A stretch of 64,000 nt of DNA from Nemania diffusa. Lineage: Eukaryota > Ascomycota > Sordariomycetes > Xylariales > Xylariaceae. The notes beneath the pieces were generated by a model, which was not told where the DNA came from, searched no databases, and worked only from the letters and a program-made list of their open reading frames with translations. A program made the position numbers and the translations under genes. Positions within the stretch are counted from its first letter, which is position 1. Every line of letters starts with the position of its first letter. The DNA lies in NCBI GenBank assembly GCA_038501195.1, contig JBBPUQ010000007.1, positions 4,069,501-4,133,500 on the forward strand, read 5' to 3'. Below, piece by piece: positions 53,529-64,000 of the stretch.

Positions 53529-54430
53529 ATGGTCGTCGCATCTCCAGGATGGCTGTCCACTGTCACGAGAATGATGCTTCTCATATTGAGCATCTCTGGA
53601 AGTAGGGCCTTCGTAAATGACGCACTGTCTGCCCAAAACTCTTGTCGGTGCTTTCCATCCGATTCATGCTGGCCTAAACTCGATTTATGGAACAGCTTCA
53701 ACAATTCTCAAAGGGGCGGTTGGGGGGGAGTTGATGATCTATGTGCCTATCGTTGCGCCTTGCCACGAAACTTCAATGACCAGGTATGTCCCCGATGAGT
53801 GCAAGGCTCTCCAAACTGACTGTTTCTTTCCTGAGATACATATACAGGATCTTGCGTCAACAATTGCGCCCTTCTTTGCTAACAACCCCTACAACCCGTT
53901 CTCAAGTGTTTTGCGGCGTGCACTCTAGGGAACTACCCATAACTTGTTGTCAACGCAACTTGTGCCGCTGACTATCAGAATACGATAGCATTTTGCACTG
54001 CTCACAATATTTGTTTGGTGATCCGCAACACAACTCATGCTTACAATGGCAAGCCCACAGGGTCTGGAAGCGTGGCATTGTGGACTCAGCATCTAAAGCT
54101 CAAGCAACACGTCAATTTTAAAAGTACTCACTACTCGGGACCGGCAATTCGATTCGGGGCCGAGGTTCTCGTCCGCGAAGCTCTTGAGTACGCGTACTCC
54201 CTCAACCTGGGAGGGAACTTGCCCACAGTCGACCTCGAGACGACCGTGAGCCGTTGGCTTCCATGTACGGGTTGGCGGCTGATCAAGTTCTAGAGTGGCA
54301 GGCAGTGCTTGCATCACAGGAGATAGTTACGACGACGCGAGACTCGCCCAAATATGCGGATCTCTTTTGGGCACTTTGCGGTCAATTGCCACGGTCTGAT
54401 GAGCATCCCCAAGTTCGCCTGCACATATAG
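53529..54430 (+). pseudogene. Broken FAD-linked (BBE-type) oxidase
   Basis: Successive pieces in different frames match a secreted FAD-dependent oxidoreductase of the berberine-bridge type: an N-terminal hydrophobic start, then CRCFPSDSCWPKLDLWNSFN (about 53,635-53,700). After a frame change come MIYVPIVAPCHE and FPEIHIQDLASTIAPFFANN (to about 53,900), then CTLGNYP, a stop codon, LVVNATCAADYQ and VIRNTTHAYNGKPTGSGSVA (about 53,922-54,075). The last piece is MYGLAADQVLEWQAVLASQE to DLFWALCG (about 54,264-54,381). At least two frame changes and one stop occur, the glycine-rich GGYTQGGGHG-type segment is missing, and the C-terminal half is lost. Intron retention could explain one break but not the deleted segment, so it is very likely non-functional. 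Confidence 0.8.
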
Positions 54431-54971
54431 AGAGGTGTGAGCATCGTAGTTCAGGAGATGATAATACCTACCGAGTACAACGCACCTTATTAAGGTTACT
54501 GATAAGTCGAAGGGCAAACTCACGCTCGGTACCGCTGTACTTCATATGCCCAAGCACCTAGGTACCTTAAGCGCTGAGTAACAGTTGAACAGACCACGAG
54601 CCAACAACAAAATAGTGACACCCGTACTTCAAATTTGTCCGGAGTTGAGAAGCCTAGTCTCTCCGCTATCGACCTAGTAAGTGAGGCACGTAATTGCCTA
54701 AAATTATACGCAGTAAACTTCTTGGCATTAATATTATCTTATATACATCTAAGCAGGTATACACACCCAACAGCTAGCATCTGATTAAGAGTTGGGCACC
54801 CGGCATCGCCATACGCCAAAGTTGATGTCCCTCGAACCGAGTGTCTATGTGAATGTGTAATTTGATTACCCAGCTGAGCTAGAAAAAGATTGGGAGCGAC
54901 TAGTGGGCATGATCCCTGGCAACGCTTCTTTTGAAGTTCCGGTCGTAAAAGTGATTGCTTGGAAACCTCAC

Positions 54972-55477
54972 TTAGACTCCAGCAGGAGTATCGCAGAGAA
55001 GAGCTTGGCCAGCCTATGAAGCGATACATCAGTACTGCGATATGATCACGGAGGCCCTGGCGATTGGGCGACTAGAAATACGTACCACAGGGACGACGCA
55101 GCATCGAGCTCGCTGACCGCCAGCGGCGCAAGTAAACCGGAATTCTGATGCGCTCCGGGGGACAACAGAGGCTATCGACACAGTAACGGTTAGACACCAT
55201 CTCTCGCTTCCTAGAATGGAGACTTGATCGGAAAACTAAGCTTACGGCTATGGCAGTCCAAATCGGCAACGCCCAGAATATCGGTAGCGCAGCATTGGGC
55301 GACGCTGTAGAGGCCGTCGGGGCAGCCCTCATATGGAGTGCTTGTAGGGTTAGGGTAGGCTGGCCTCGTGGAAGTCGGAGCGCTGCTGTAGCTACGCTTG
55401 GGAGGGATGGGCAAGTCGAGGGGGCTAGCCGCGACAGCGGTAGCGAGGATGGCGGCGAAGAAGACGGAGAACTGCAT
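54972..55477 (-). CDS. Class II hydrophobin
   Basis: Three exons on the minus strand, 55477-55246, 55171-55086 and 55013-54972, giving 119 residues. Residues 1-18 are a signal peptide (MQFSVFFAAILATAVAAS). A short Pro/Ser/Thr-rich segment precedes the hydrophobin core. Eight cysteines occur at 52, 62, 63, 75, 92, 101, 102 and 113, with spacing C-9-CC-11-C-16-C-8-CC-10-C, the exact class II pattern. Motifs CPDGLYSVAQCC, CAAGGQRARCC and AGQALLC are typical. The protein is expected to be secreted and to assemble at surfaces of hyphae or spores or at air-water interfaces. Both introns fall at positions that restore these motifs. It lies 540 bases from the FAD-oxidase pseudogene, convergent with it. 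Confidence 0.93.
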
Positions 55478-58400
55478 TTTGGCTCGTGGACCTAACTGGA
55501 TTGGCACTCGTGGCTCTGTGGTTCGGGAAACGGGCAAGAGGTTAGAGTGATGAGCTGGAGGCTGGAAGTCTACCGGTAGGTGGGTGCGAGTAAGGTATGG
55601 AATCTCGTCAAACAGAATAGAGTGCTTGGTCGGTACCTACTTATATTAGAGATCGAGCGGCGTTTTCCATCCATCCTATCTCATCAGAGCACCCACTCGT
55701 CAGCCTACCGGCCATCACAATTAATAAGTCCTCGTGGGCTTCCATGTACGGACCATTGCGCGCAACCCACCACCCACATCAACTCCTACGATCCCAGTGA
55801 AATAAGCATCTCGGATGTCACAGCGGGTTGACGGAAGTGTCCATGGTAGCGAATCTTTAGCTAGCTCCTCTTAGCCGATGAACCCAGTTGATATCCCAAA
55901 TCGGAAATCGATCATCCATACGATAATCCCTATTCGCTCTCTAGTTCTTCTAATTTCACACTCGCAGATGCCCGATTCTTGGTTGTGTATCCCAGGAACA
56001 TTTACATACACACGTACCTGCAGAGTGGAAAAAAGGAAATGATTGGCGGTACCACATCATAACTGTTATCAGATACAAAGGCAACAGCACTGATGGGCAT
56101 CTCATATATTTTTCAAGAGCCTGCATATGTATACTCATTAATCGTTAATTGTCCACCAACAGCGTTATCATAATCAACTCGACAAGCATATTTGACGGAA
56201 TTTTAGTATCTCACCGTGGAATCTTCACCCTGGTATAGGATGACGTCAAAGACAGCCTGGGCAGCGCTCTAGTTCCTCCAGCTCCTGGTCCTCGGCGGCA
56301 GAAGTACCGTATGTGCCTGCAAGGTTTGATAAGCCACTTTGCGAATACCACAACTCGATCAACTGTGTTGATTGGTGGTGCTTATCTTAACCCTTCTTTC
56401 TTTTAAATTGATGGGCAGTGAAGTAAACACTAAAAAGAACAGAAATTCAACGCTAGGATTTCATGAGGAAACCGGCCCTCTGTTACCTACATCGTACTCG
56501 TATGTCTTTCCAACGATACTCTTTCTATTATGCTCCCCTGCTAAAGTCTGACTTCCATTCCGACTCCCAACTTATGGCTGAGTTTAGCGTGGTAAGAAGG
56601 AACTTACACAACCTCACCCTAGTGCTCACCAAGGACGAGCCGTACCTATGTAGCGACATATGTCCTCCAGAACGGAAGAGAGACTTACCTATGTATTCTA
56701 TACCCTAGACACTGCGACCTTTCTTCCCGTCGTTTTACTTCGTAGAAAGCAAGCGGCTATGGCTAGAACTCTAGAAGCCAGTCTTTGGCCAGACTGCCAA
56801 GTTAATTGATGTTACATATAAACCCATCCATAAATGACTCTGCCGATCGTGATATCGCTGCCAAGATTAGCGCGGGTAGATGCGCTGTCATCGATTTGCC
56901 AAGGGTTCGTTTCCGCTTCCCCGGTTCTGGCTGAGTGGAGAAAGCCTTACGTACATGCCTACGAACATACATTTTGTATAAATGTGCACTTCAGTAAGTC
57001 TGTGAGCCTGAGTCTATTGCACTTGGTTTTCCGCTCGGCCATATTGGATATTCCGCTCTCCCTATTAGATTCTGCTCATCGTCCTTCCGTGCCACACGTC
57101 GATCACTGCCGATGGCCTGAGCGTGCACTACTGTACCTTGCACTAGCGTCTTCCATACTAGGCAAACAGAGGATCGAATCTCTCAGATTACCACGCCAAT
57201 CTTCTACAACAGCCATCAACCATACATATATTCCCATGCAGGATCTGCAAAACTATTGTTCCATGTGAGCCACAGCTGATTACTAGTCAATAGTATGTTT
57301 TCCCTACTTGGGATACGCGTTTTGATTTTTTAATTCTTCAACTTATCGGCTCAGATCGTATCATCTACATACATGCAGGAATCAACTCCTATGTTTGGTC
57401 GATGAGCCATATACTCGATCGCTAGAATGGTATGTGAACAGTACATATATCAAAGTGAAGCAAACGGCCATCACGGCTATTTCGCCACAAGCCGCGATTG
57501 GTTACGGCAATTTGCGAGATTGCTAAGCTCCAAGGTTACATGGGAAATTTTGGTAAGCGAAAGTACATACATAAAGCAAATTGCTTTGGAGGTACATACC
57601 GGCATGCTGCATTACACAACTAGGAGAGGACGGCGATCAAGATAATCTACCCGTTAGGTAACGCTGAACGGGGCTGTTTTCAATTCCTATGCATGTATGT
57701 GACACGGCGACCCAAGATGCTCCCCTGCTCGTACTTGGATAGCACTCGAAATATATATCTTGGGCAATGTTAAGCACGTGTTCGAATGAGAGATATAAGA
57801 TATACCATAGAGATTGAAGTTAGTATATAATCAGGTAGTAGAAGTATAATAACGTGATCCCATCCTGAGACCCTGATCACTTCCCATACTTCTTCTCAAC
57901 TCCCATCATAAGGACCTCAATAAGCTTCTAGGTATTCCAAAAAGAAAAAGAAACCATCACTAAGTCCCCGAGAAGGACCCCGAGATTCTACTAGCCCCAC
58001 GACTGGCAACGATGATAGTTTAGGAGGAATGTGATCCCACCCACTATCACGATGCCCTCCACGCGAGCACCCTATCTGCGAAGTGAGATATCGCCCATCA
58101 CCTAGGTATCTACAGGGTAGGTGCTGAATAGCTTGATAGATCTTCGAAACACTCACCAAATCGATCATAGTATGAGATAATAGGAACTAGGAGGACTCCT
58201 ACACAGCAGACCGGGCACTTACCTACCACGTTGGGAAGCTACGCTAGTATAAGGTATGTATGCACAGACGGAATTACAGATACAACTATTCTGACCGCCT
58301 CGCATAGTAGTCCGATGAAAGAAGCACGATCTCGTCAATGTTGTCTACCAATCTGATCTCGATGAATAGGTACTTCTAAGGCTTACAGTAAGACAGATAT

Positions 58401-59045
58401 TATATCGACATAGATTGTCAGCTACTTTTAACACAATCCGAAATCCTAGTTTTTTTCACGGAGTTACGTTGACCTACCCTAGCGATCTGTCATATGCCTA
58501 TCATTCAAGGTAAACCCGTCAATATGTTTGGTTATTAGATTGACCAGGTATTGTTCTACCAATATCTCAGCTCCGACGGTTCTCAGTTGTAGCCTCTATC
58601 TACCCGACGATGAGTCAGAAAAGCGCCTTTTAACTAGTTGACAACTCGCGTACCTTTTGAGCCTAGAGATATTCTACTGGCATCCTGACTGAACTATGTA
58701 AAGTCACGACGTAACTGCTACATATATCGGAATAATTCGGGACACGGGATTGTTACAGGTATAAAAAGCTAATCTCTTCTCCCAAACTAACTACAAGCGG
58801 AAACGAAGCAGAGGAATCAATCAATGTGATAGAACAAGTCTGAGCTGGACATCATGACTGACTTACAATAACGACCGTAGATCTTGCTCTCCTTTTCAGA
58901 TCTAAGATTTGCACTACTGTTGATGTACAGAAATCTTACTATGCAAACGAGACGAACGGCTGCGTGAACACCATAAACCGCGCACACGTGTACAGCAGTG
59001 CTAACCACAAATGTCTTGTGACATATCAAGGTCTAACAAACCACG

Positions 59046-59079
<34 letters not shown>

Positions 59080-60123
59080 GCCTCGGGAGATCGGATAAGC
59101 AGTTATGGCTAGTTAAGCAAACTCTATAAATACTGTGCTATTTAGCAGTACAATATTGAGAGATAAAAAGGTAATTGGGTATAGCCACATAAACAACATA
59201 GTCTTTGCCAGCACTGAACAACACTGCTGTCCTGAGAGAAACTTCGGCGGTAACTAGCAACTAGATGGTTCGATAAGTGTTTCGTCTATCTAGCACCTAC
59301 AATAGGTATCTCAGATGCCAGTGGCATACCAATAGCATATCAACATACGTCTAGTATTGGAGGGCATCATTATTATATCTGCCGGCAGATTGAAACCCAA
59401 CCTATTGAGGTGCCTGGCACTTGAGCAGTCTACTCATCTATATCAAATCCTAAGCATGCATCTACTCATTATGAACAGATAGATGATTAGGATATAACAG
59501 GGACGGTCTTAAGGCTACCCAATGCGAGACAGAGGAACTATGACGCTATCAATAGGATCATACGTTCATAATCAGTGCCAGTGGGATGTATCTAACCAAG
59601 TGTATCGGGTGTATCAATCCTATCAAATATATGAACTAGTTATGTGTATCAAGTGTAATGTAACAAGAAGCAACAAAGCAACAAGCAAGCAAGGGTTTCT
59701 TCCAGGTCGCGCGCGCACAGATCTCTTTTCCCTGTCTAAACCTTCTCAGCTCTCTCTCAGAACTAAATATATATATATGCTCGCCCATCCATTCCTCAGG
59801 TCGGGAACGTGGTTATAGCAAGGCAAGGCGATCTCGGTATCCCATTACTTCCCTCCTCGCCCGCACCGTGCTTTCTCGCTGTTCTCAGCTCAGGCCTGCC
59901 CCATTCCCAATAAACACACTAATGGGTACCGCGACCGGGAGACTCGACCCTTCAAACAAGTAGCCATGGCCAGAACCTAAGCGAACCGCCGAGAAAGGAA
60001 GCAATTATCCGCCCTGCTTGCTGCTAAGCGAGCCAGCCACGCGACAACGAATCGATTACGCAAGTACGCATGCAGGAGATGTATGTATGCAAGGGACGCA
60101 ATGCAAGCGAAGCCCATTTTCGC
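55478..60123. other. 4.6 kb without a supportable gene
   Basis: Frames up to about 140 codons occur (for example at 56,834-57,268) but lack recognisable motifs and read like chance frames. It includes a 32-base poly-C run and scattered TACCTA words (58,100-58,380). It may contain repeat remnants. Confidence 0.5.
59046..59077. repeat. Poly-C run of 32
   Basis: Thirty-two consecutive C residues as read. G/C homopolymers of this length are rare and may form i-motif or G-quadruplex structures; the length may be an assembly artefact. Confidence 0.85.
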
Positions 60124-61941
60124 TCAAAAGTTTTCTTTGCCCCAGACAAATGAGAACCTAAGCAGGGAGTAAAGTCAGCCAACGAATCCCTTGAAAGGAT
60201 TGAAACGTAAAAAGAGGAAGGGAGGAAAACATACCCAGGCTCACTATACTTATTACAAAACACATGCAGCGAACTACCCAGCCCCTTCGGCCCGCAGAAG
60301 AATACGCCGGCCTCGGCGGGCGCGTGCAGCTTCCTGATGCCGCGGAAGATCATGTCCCAGTTCGGGCGGCCGAAGTTGGTGGGACTCCTGAGGCCGGTGA
60401 TGGCGTCCTTGTCGGCGTTGGCGTCGTTGATCATGATGTTGGTGGCGTCGTCGGCCTTGATCTTGGCCGTCAGGTACGTGTGGATCTCGATGCGGCCGTC
60501 CACGTCCTGCGCCTCGATGGCCATCAGCAGCGACCGGAACCACTCGAATGAGCCGAAGTCACGACATATCCAGAAGAAGTACACCTTGGCCAGCCGCGTC
60601 TTCTTCTGCGGGTAGTTCATGCGGTACCAGATGGACTTGAGGATACTGGCGAAGGGCGTGACACCGATTCCGGCACCGCAGAGCACTGAGACTTCGTACT
60701 TGAAAACGTCCTCGGAGGCGGAGCCGAAGGGCCCATCGACGTAAACACGGGGTAGTACACGGCGCAGCGCCGGATCGACGTCGCCGTTCTGGTTGTCTAC
60801 ACCCACGACCTTCGAGGCGTCCTTGCCGCCGTCCTTGCCACCGCCGCCCTCTCTCTTGCCGAACTCGCAGCCCAGCGCCGTGGCGACTTCGCGGGTGAAA
60901 TCACCCACAACACGCATGTGAATAGAGATGTAGTCCTCCTCGGGGGCGCTGGTTAACGTAAACGGATGGTATTGCCACAGGGAGACCTCGGGGCAGCAGA
61001 AGAAGATGTACTGGCCGGCGCGGGTCTTGGTGTTCTCCTTCTTGATCTGGATCTCGCAGACGTTGCTGGGGTGCTGGATGACTTTAGAGATGTACGTCTT
61101 GTGACGGCCGCGAACCTCTCGGGCGATACGCTCGGCGAGGTAGACGAAACCACCGTAGATCCAGTACTGCCAGAAGACACCGACAGCGGTGGTGCCGACG
61201 GACACGCAGAAGGGCGCCGTATCGGGCTGGATCATGCAGAAGGCACCGTGGATGGCCCAGAAGACGAAGAATACGATAAACATGTGGTGGGTGTACCAGA
61301 AGCGCTCATAGTTGGCGCGGCGCGGCTTCTCGACGGATGTCAGTACCATGCCCATGAGAGCGACGAGCATGACGTAGCCGGTCCACCCGGGTCCCGAGGC
61401 GAGGTTAGCGGCGAGGAAGCCATAGAAGCCGAGATTGTTCTTGGCGGCGATCTGGGCGAAGTTGTTCCAGTGGGCAATGGTGTGCACCCACGAGAAGAAG
61501 ACGATGGACCACGCCGTCGTGATGTGGAAGGTGATGTTCTTATCGAACTGGATGATGCCGTTGAGAGGCGTTTGGCGGGCGATAGAGATGAACGTTCGGC
61601 ACACGGGAAAGAGGACCAACGCCACGTCGACGTGGAGTACAAGCGCCGCGGATCTAGCTATCATATATGTCGGCCCAAATGTGTTGCGCGCCGTCTGCAG
61701 ACTGTCCTTGACGGCGTAGTTGACGAAGCCGAAGGCGAACACGATTGCGTGTAGAAACATGAAAACGAAGACGAAACTATGAGGCATGTTAGCGCTGCTA
61801 TTCGTCACCAGGCACTCACAAGATGGAATCGTGTTAGACGTACAATCGCCGGTAACCTTCGTTAATCATCCATTTGTCGAATTTTTCCCGCATTGTTAAC
61901 TCCTTTTGCCTTTCCTGTGTCATCTCGCCCGACAACAACAT
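60124..61941 (-). CDS. NADPH oxidase (fungal Nox, gp91phox-like)
   Basis: Three exons on the minus strand: 61941-61844, 61776-60235 and 60157-60124, giving 557 residues (551 if the ATG at 61,923 is used). Splicing restores KWMINEGYRRFF at the N-terminus and SEPGFSFVWGKENF at the C-terminus, both typical of the family. Six membrane segments contain the haem-ligand histidines His117, His131, His196 and His209 (FHITTAW, HTIAHW, YTHHMF, IHGAF). The FAD site HPFTLTSAP is at about 303-311, and NADPH-binding motifs are GAGIGVTPF (400-408) and FFCGPKG. There are no EF-hands, so it belongs to the NoxA/NoxB group, leaning to NoxB by resemblance. It makes superoxide for signalling in development and infection structures with the NoxR regulator. 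An unusual Gly/Lys/Asp-rich insert (about 339-355) separates FAD and NADPH parts. Confidence 0.92.
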
Positions 61942-64000
61942 CCGCGTCAATGGCGTCCATCTCGATCGTTCCGACGGTTTCTCGCCATACTGGCCGTCTC
62001 CGTAGTATGACATGATATCGACTGATTCCCCGGGTTCACCCTAATCGTAGTCGTCGACTCCCAATAATTATTTTTCTGGCAACCCTTCTCCTGCGTCCTT
62101 CCCAAGCCAACTGCAAGTCGCTGGTACGGCTTACACTGACGGATGACGCTCTCCACACCGATTTCCCAATTATTACTTTTTTAGCTGTTGTCTCCGGGAC
62201 GAAGTGTAAGGTAGAATATCAATTCAGATCCTGCTGAACGGGGACATAATCGTGAGGTTCGAAGGCGTCGAGGTTCTCAAGGGTTGTCGAGGCGAAGCGT
62301 GATGAAGCCCGAAGGACAATTATGATCCACGATGGTGGACGTGGGGTCCAAATGAGTGTATAGAATGGAAAGAGGGCCAACAACAACCAAACGAGTGCCC
62401 TACACTTCACAACAGCAAGAGGCAGAGAGATACTGGTCAGCCCGCGAACGTATCACTACAGGAACTATAAAATATCAAAGGGTAGTACGGAAGAAGGAAA
62501 AGGCGGCTCGCTCTCAGCAGAGAGAGGGAGAGAGAGTAGGTGTGTGGGAAAAGAATGGTACATGGAAAGAGGGAGAGAGGGATTCCGAAGATCTCATGCA
62601 AAAGCGGGAGGGCGGTAGGTAAGTACAGTATGTAGACGACTATGGTTGAATGCCAAGCACGAGAAACATCAGGCCATTTCTCTCGTAGATCATACCTGAT
62701 TACAAGGCCAGCATTAGTGGGCTAGGATCGCAGAGGGCACGTTTTAACGATGGGCTGATGGTATTCGGTATTAGCGTGCAGACGTGCTCTCAGAATAGCC
62801 AGCTATCGAGGTCTCGAGGGCTCAAGGGCTTCAGAAAGAGAATGGCGTGGTGGATACAGAGTATGTTTAGATAGGGGGTGTAGACTAGGTATGTTCAGAA
62901 GACACTTATTTCCATAACGGTTGCGTGGACAACTCGACTGCTGTACAGGCTACTTGACGGCTGCGGCAAGGGTAGGGGAGGTTGCATTGACGAGAGCTTC
63001 ATGACCATGTAGAGTGGACTTGGGGCCATGGCGGCTGACGACGCGCGCCGCCGACGGGGGGACGAGGAGGATCGCAACGGCGGCCCCACTGTCGTTTCGC
63101 GGCTTTTCATGATGGTTTTGGGGGGGATTCATTCAAGGGCCAGGTATGTAGGTAGGATGGGATGGGATTGGCATAGGATGGGAATACATACATACCTATT
63201 GTAAATACCCACCAATCTACATTCGCATACTTACAGCCCCTAGATAGCACAGCGAATGAAAAGCACATTCAATCCAGGATTGTAACTGGATTATCTACAG
63301 TCTACTACGTATGTAGGACATTGTAGGTAGTACTGTAGGTACGCTGTAGACTCTACTTAAGTAGAGAGGTGTCGAAGTCGAAACAGACCTGTCTCGATTC
63401 GGGTCTTGTGTCGGTTACAGTTCTCTCTCAGGACAAGCTTAGCCTGTCCCACTTCGGACGATGGGCGAGAGGCTCAAATGATATGAGAGGCTGTCCCATA
63501 TCAATATAGACAGGGGCCGCTATATTCCGAGACATGTTTTTCTCTCCGCTTCGATGCTGGAGCCGCCCTCTTCGTCGTGGCCAAGCGCCCGCGTTACCGC
63601 CCGGGTTCAGACGATAGACAACTGCAACAGCTGCTGTTACTAACGAAACAAATCAGAAGTCGATTGCTGATACATCATACTCATAGTCACCCGGAAGACG
63701 AACACCTACTCTGTACATGTGTAATCCGATAGGTAGCTCATAAAGGCACGATTGTGGATTGTCGTAAAGGGAAAAGGTCCCGAGGTGGGTTTAGCTTTTG
63801 GAGCCATCTTGGTTTTAGAGCTTGGATCTAAAAGCAAGTAGTCTAAGTACCTAGTCAGGGGTAAAAGAAAATGTATCGAGCCATGCCAGCCGACACCAAA
63901 CCACTGCGTATACTACTTACGTAGAGAGACGACACATACGTTCGCTAACTTCAACATCTGATTTAAACTTTTAGTTCTCCTCGAGCAATGCTGCGCAAAC
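61942..64000. other. Upstream of Nox; no further gene seen
   Basis: Likely holds the 5' leader and promoter of the Nox gene, including AG-rich sequence around 62,490-62,600. TACCTA-type words appear at 63,140-63,200 and 63,310-63,350. No frame is convincing. Confidence 0.5.

Noticed and set aside
57165..57190. GGATCGAATCTC resembling a tRNA T-arm
   Set aside because: No acceptor stem or anticodon arm could be built around it; chance similarity.
56834..57268. 144-codon plus-strand frame
   Set aside because: No domain or signal that I can identify, and no supporting introns; a chance frame is more likely.
60966..61754. 262-codon plus-strand frame over the Nox gene
   Set aside because: Antisense shadow of the Nox coding exon; Asp/Glu/Val-rich with no motif.

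Overview
The window looks like nuclear DNA of a filamentous ascomycete (Pezizomycotina, probably a Sordariomycete). The support is short GT..AG introns of about 50-110 nt with CTAAC-like branch points, and a typical gene set: an AA9 polysaccharide monooxygenase, a class II hydrophobin, a Nox-type NADPH oxidase, an NADP-mannitol dehydrogenase, a Clr5/ankyrin protein, a C2H2/fungal-type transcription factor and an FHA kinase. Reading frames are broken by introns throughout; I rebuilt most genes by hand from splice sites and codon phase, and no transcript data were available.

Layout. (1) 1-16,880 is an extreme AT block without genes. Its flanks (about 1-7,100 and 15,400-16,880) still hold scattered C and G like an eroded repeat, while its core holds stretches with no G or C at all (707 nt and 760 nt) and simple A/T tandem arrays. 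Strong repeat-induced point mutation, a centromere-like region, or both would fit. (2) 17,100-28,420 is gene-bearing: a ubiquitin-like-domain protein (-), mannitol dehydrogenase (-), an FHA-domain Ser/Thr kinase (-) and a protein with three AT-hooks (+). (3) 28,420-33,900 has no gene that I can support, but holds a hairpin-rich element near 29 kb. (4) 34,000-40,250 carries an AA9 LPMO (+), a 1,210-residue Clr5/ankyrin protein (-), a degenerate repeat array and a small two-exon gene (+). (5) 42,250-52,910 carries a transcription factor (+), a type I extradiol dioxygenase (+), a fumarylacetoacetate-hydrolase-family enzyme (-) and an alpha/beta hydrolase (+). (6) 53,500-55,480 carries a broken FAD-linked oxidase (+) and a class II hydrophobin (-). 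(7) 55,480-60,120 is gene-poor, with a 32-base poly-C run. (8) A Nox gene (-) lies at 60,124-61,941, and the last 2 kb shows nothing I can support.

The most interesting functional idea is region 5. An extradiol ring-cleaving dioxygenase, an FAH-superfamily enzyme and an alpha/beta hydrolase are the three enzyme classes of a catechol meta-cleavage route, and here they sit within about 7 kb, with a C2H2/fungal-type regulator just upstream. This is inferred from family and context; the substrate cannot be read from the sequence. The most striking DNA feature is the G/C-free core of the AT block.
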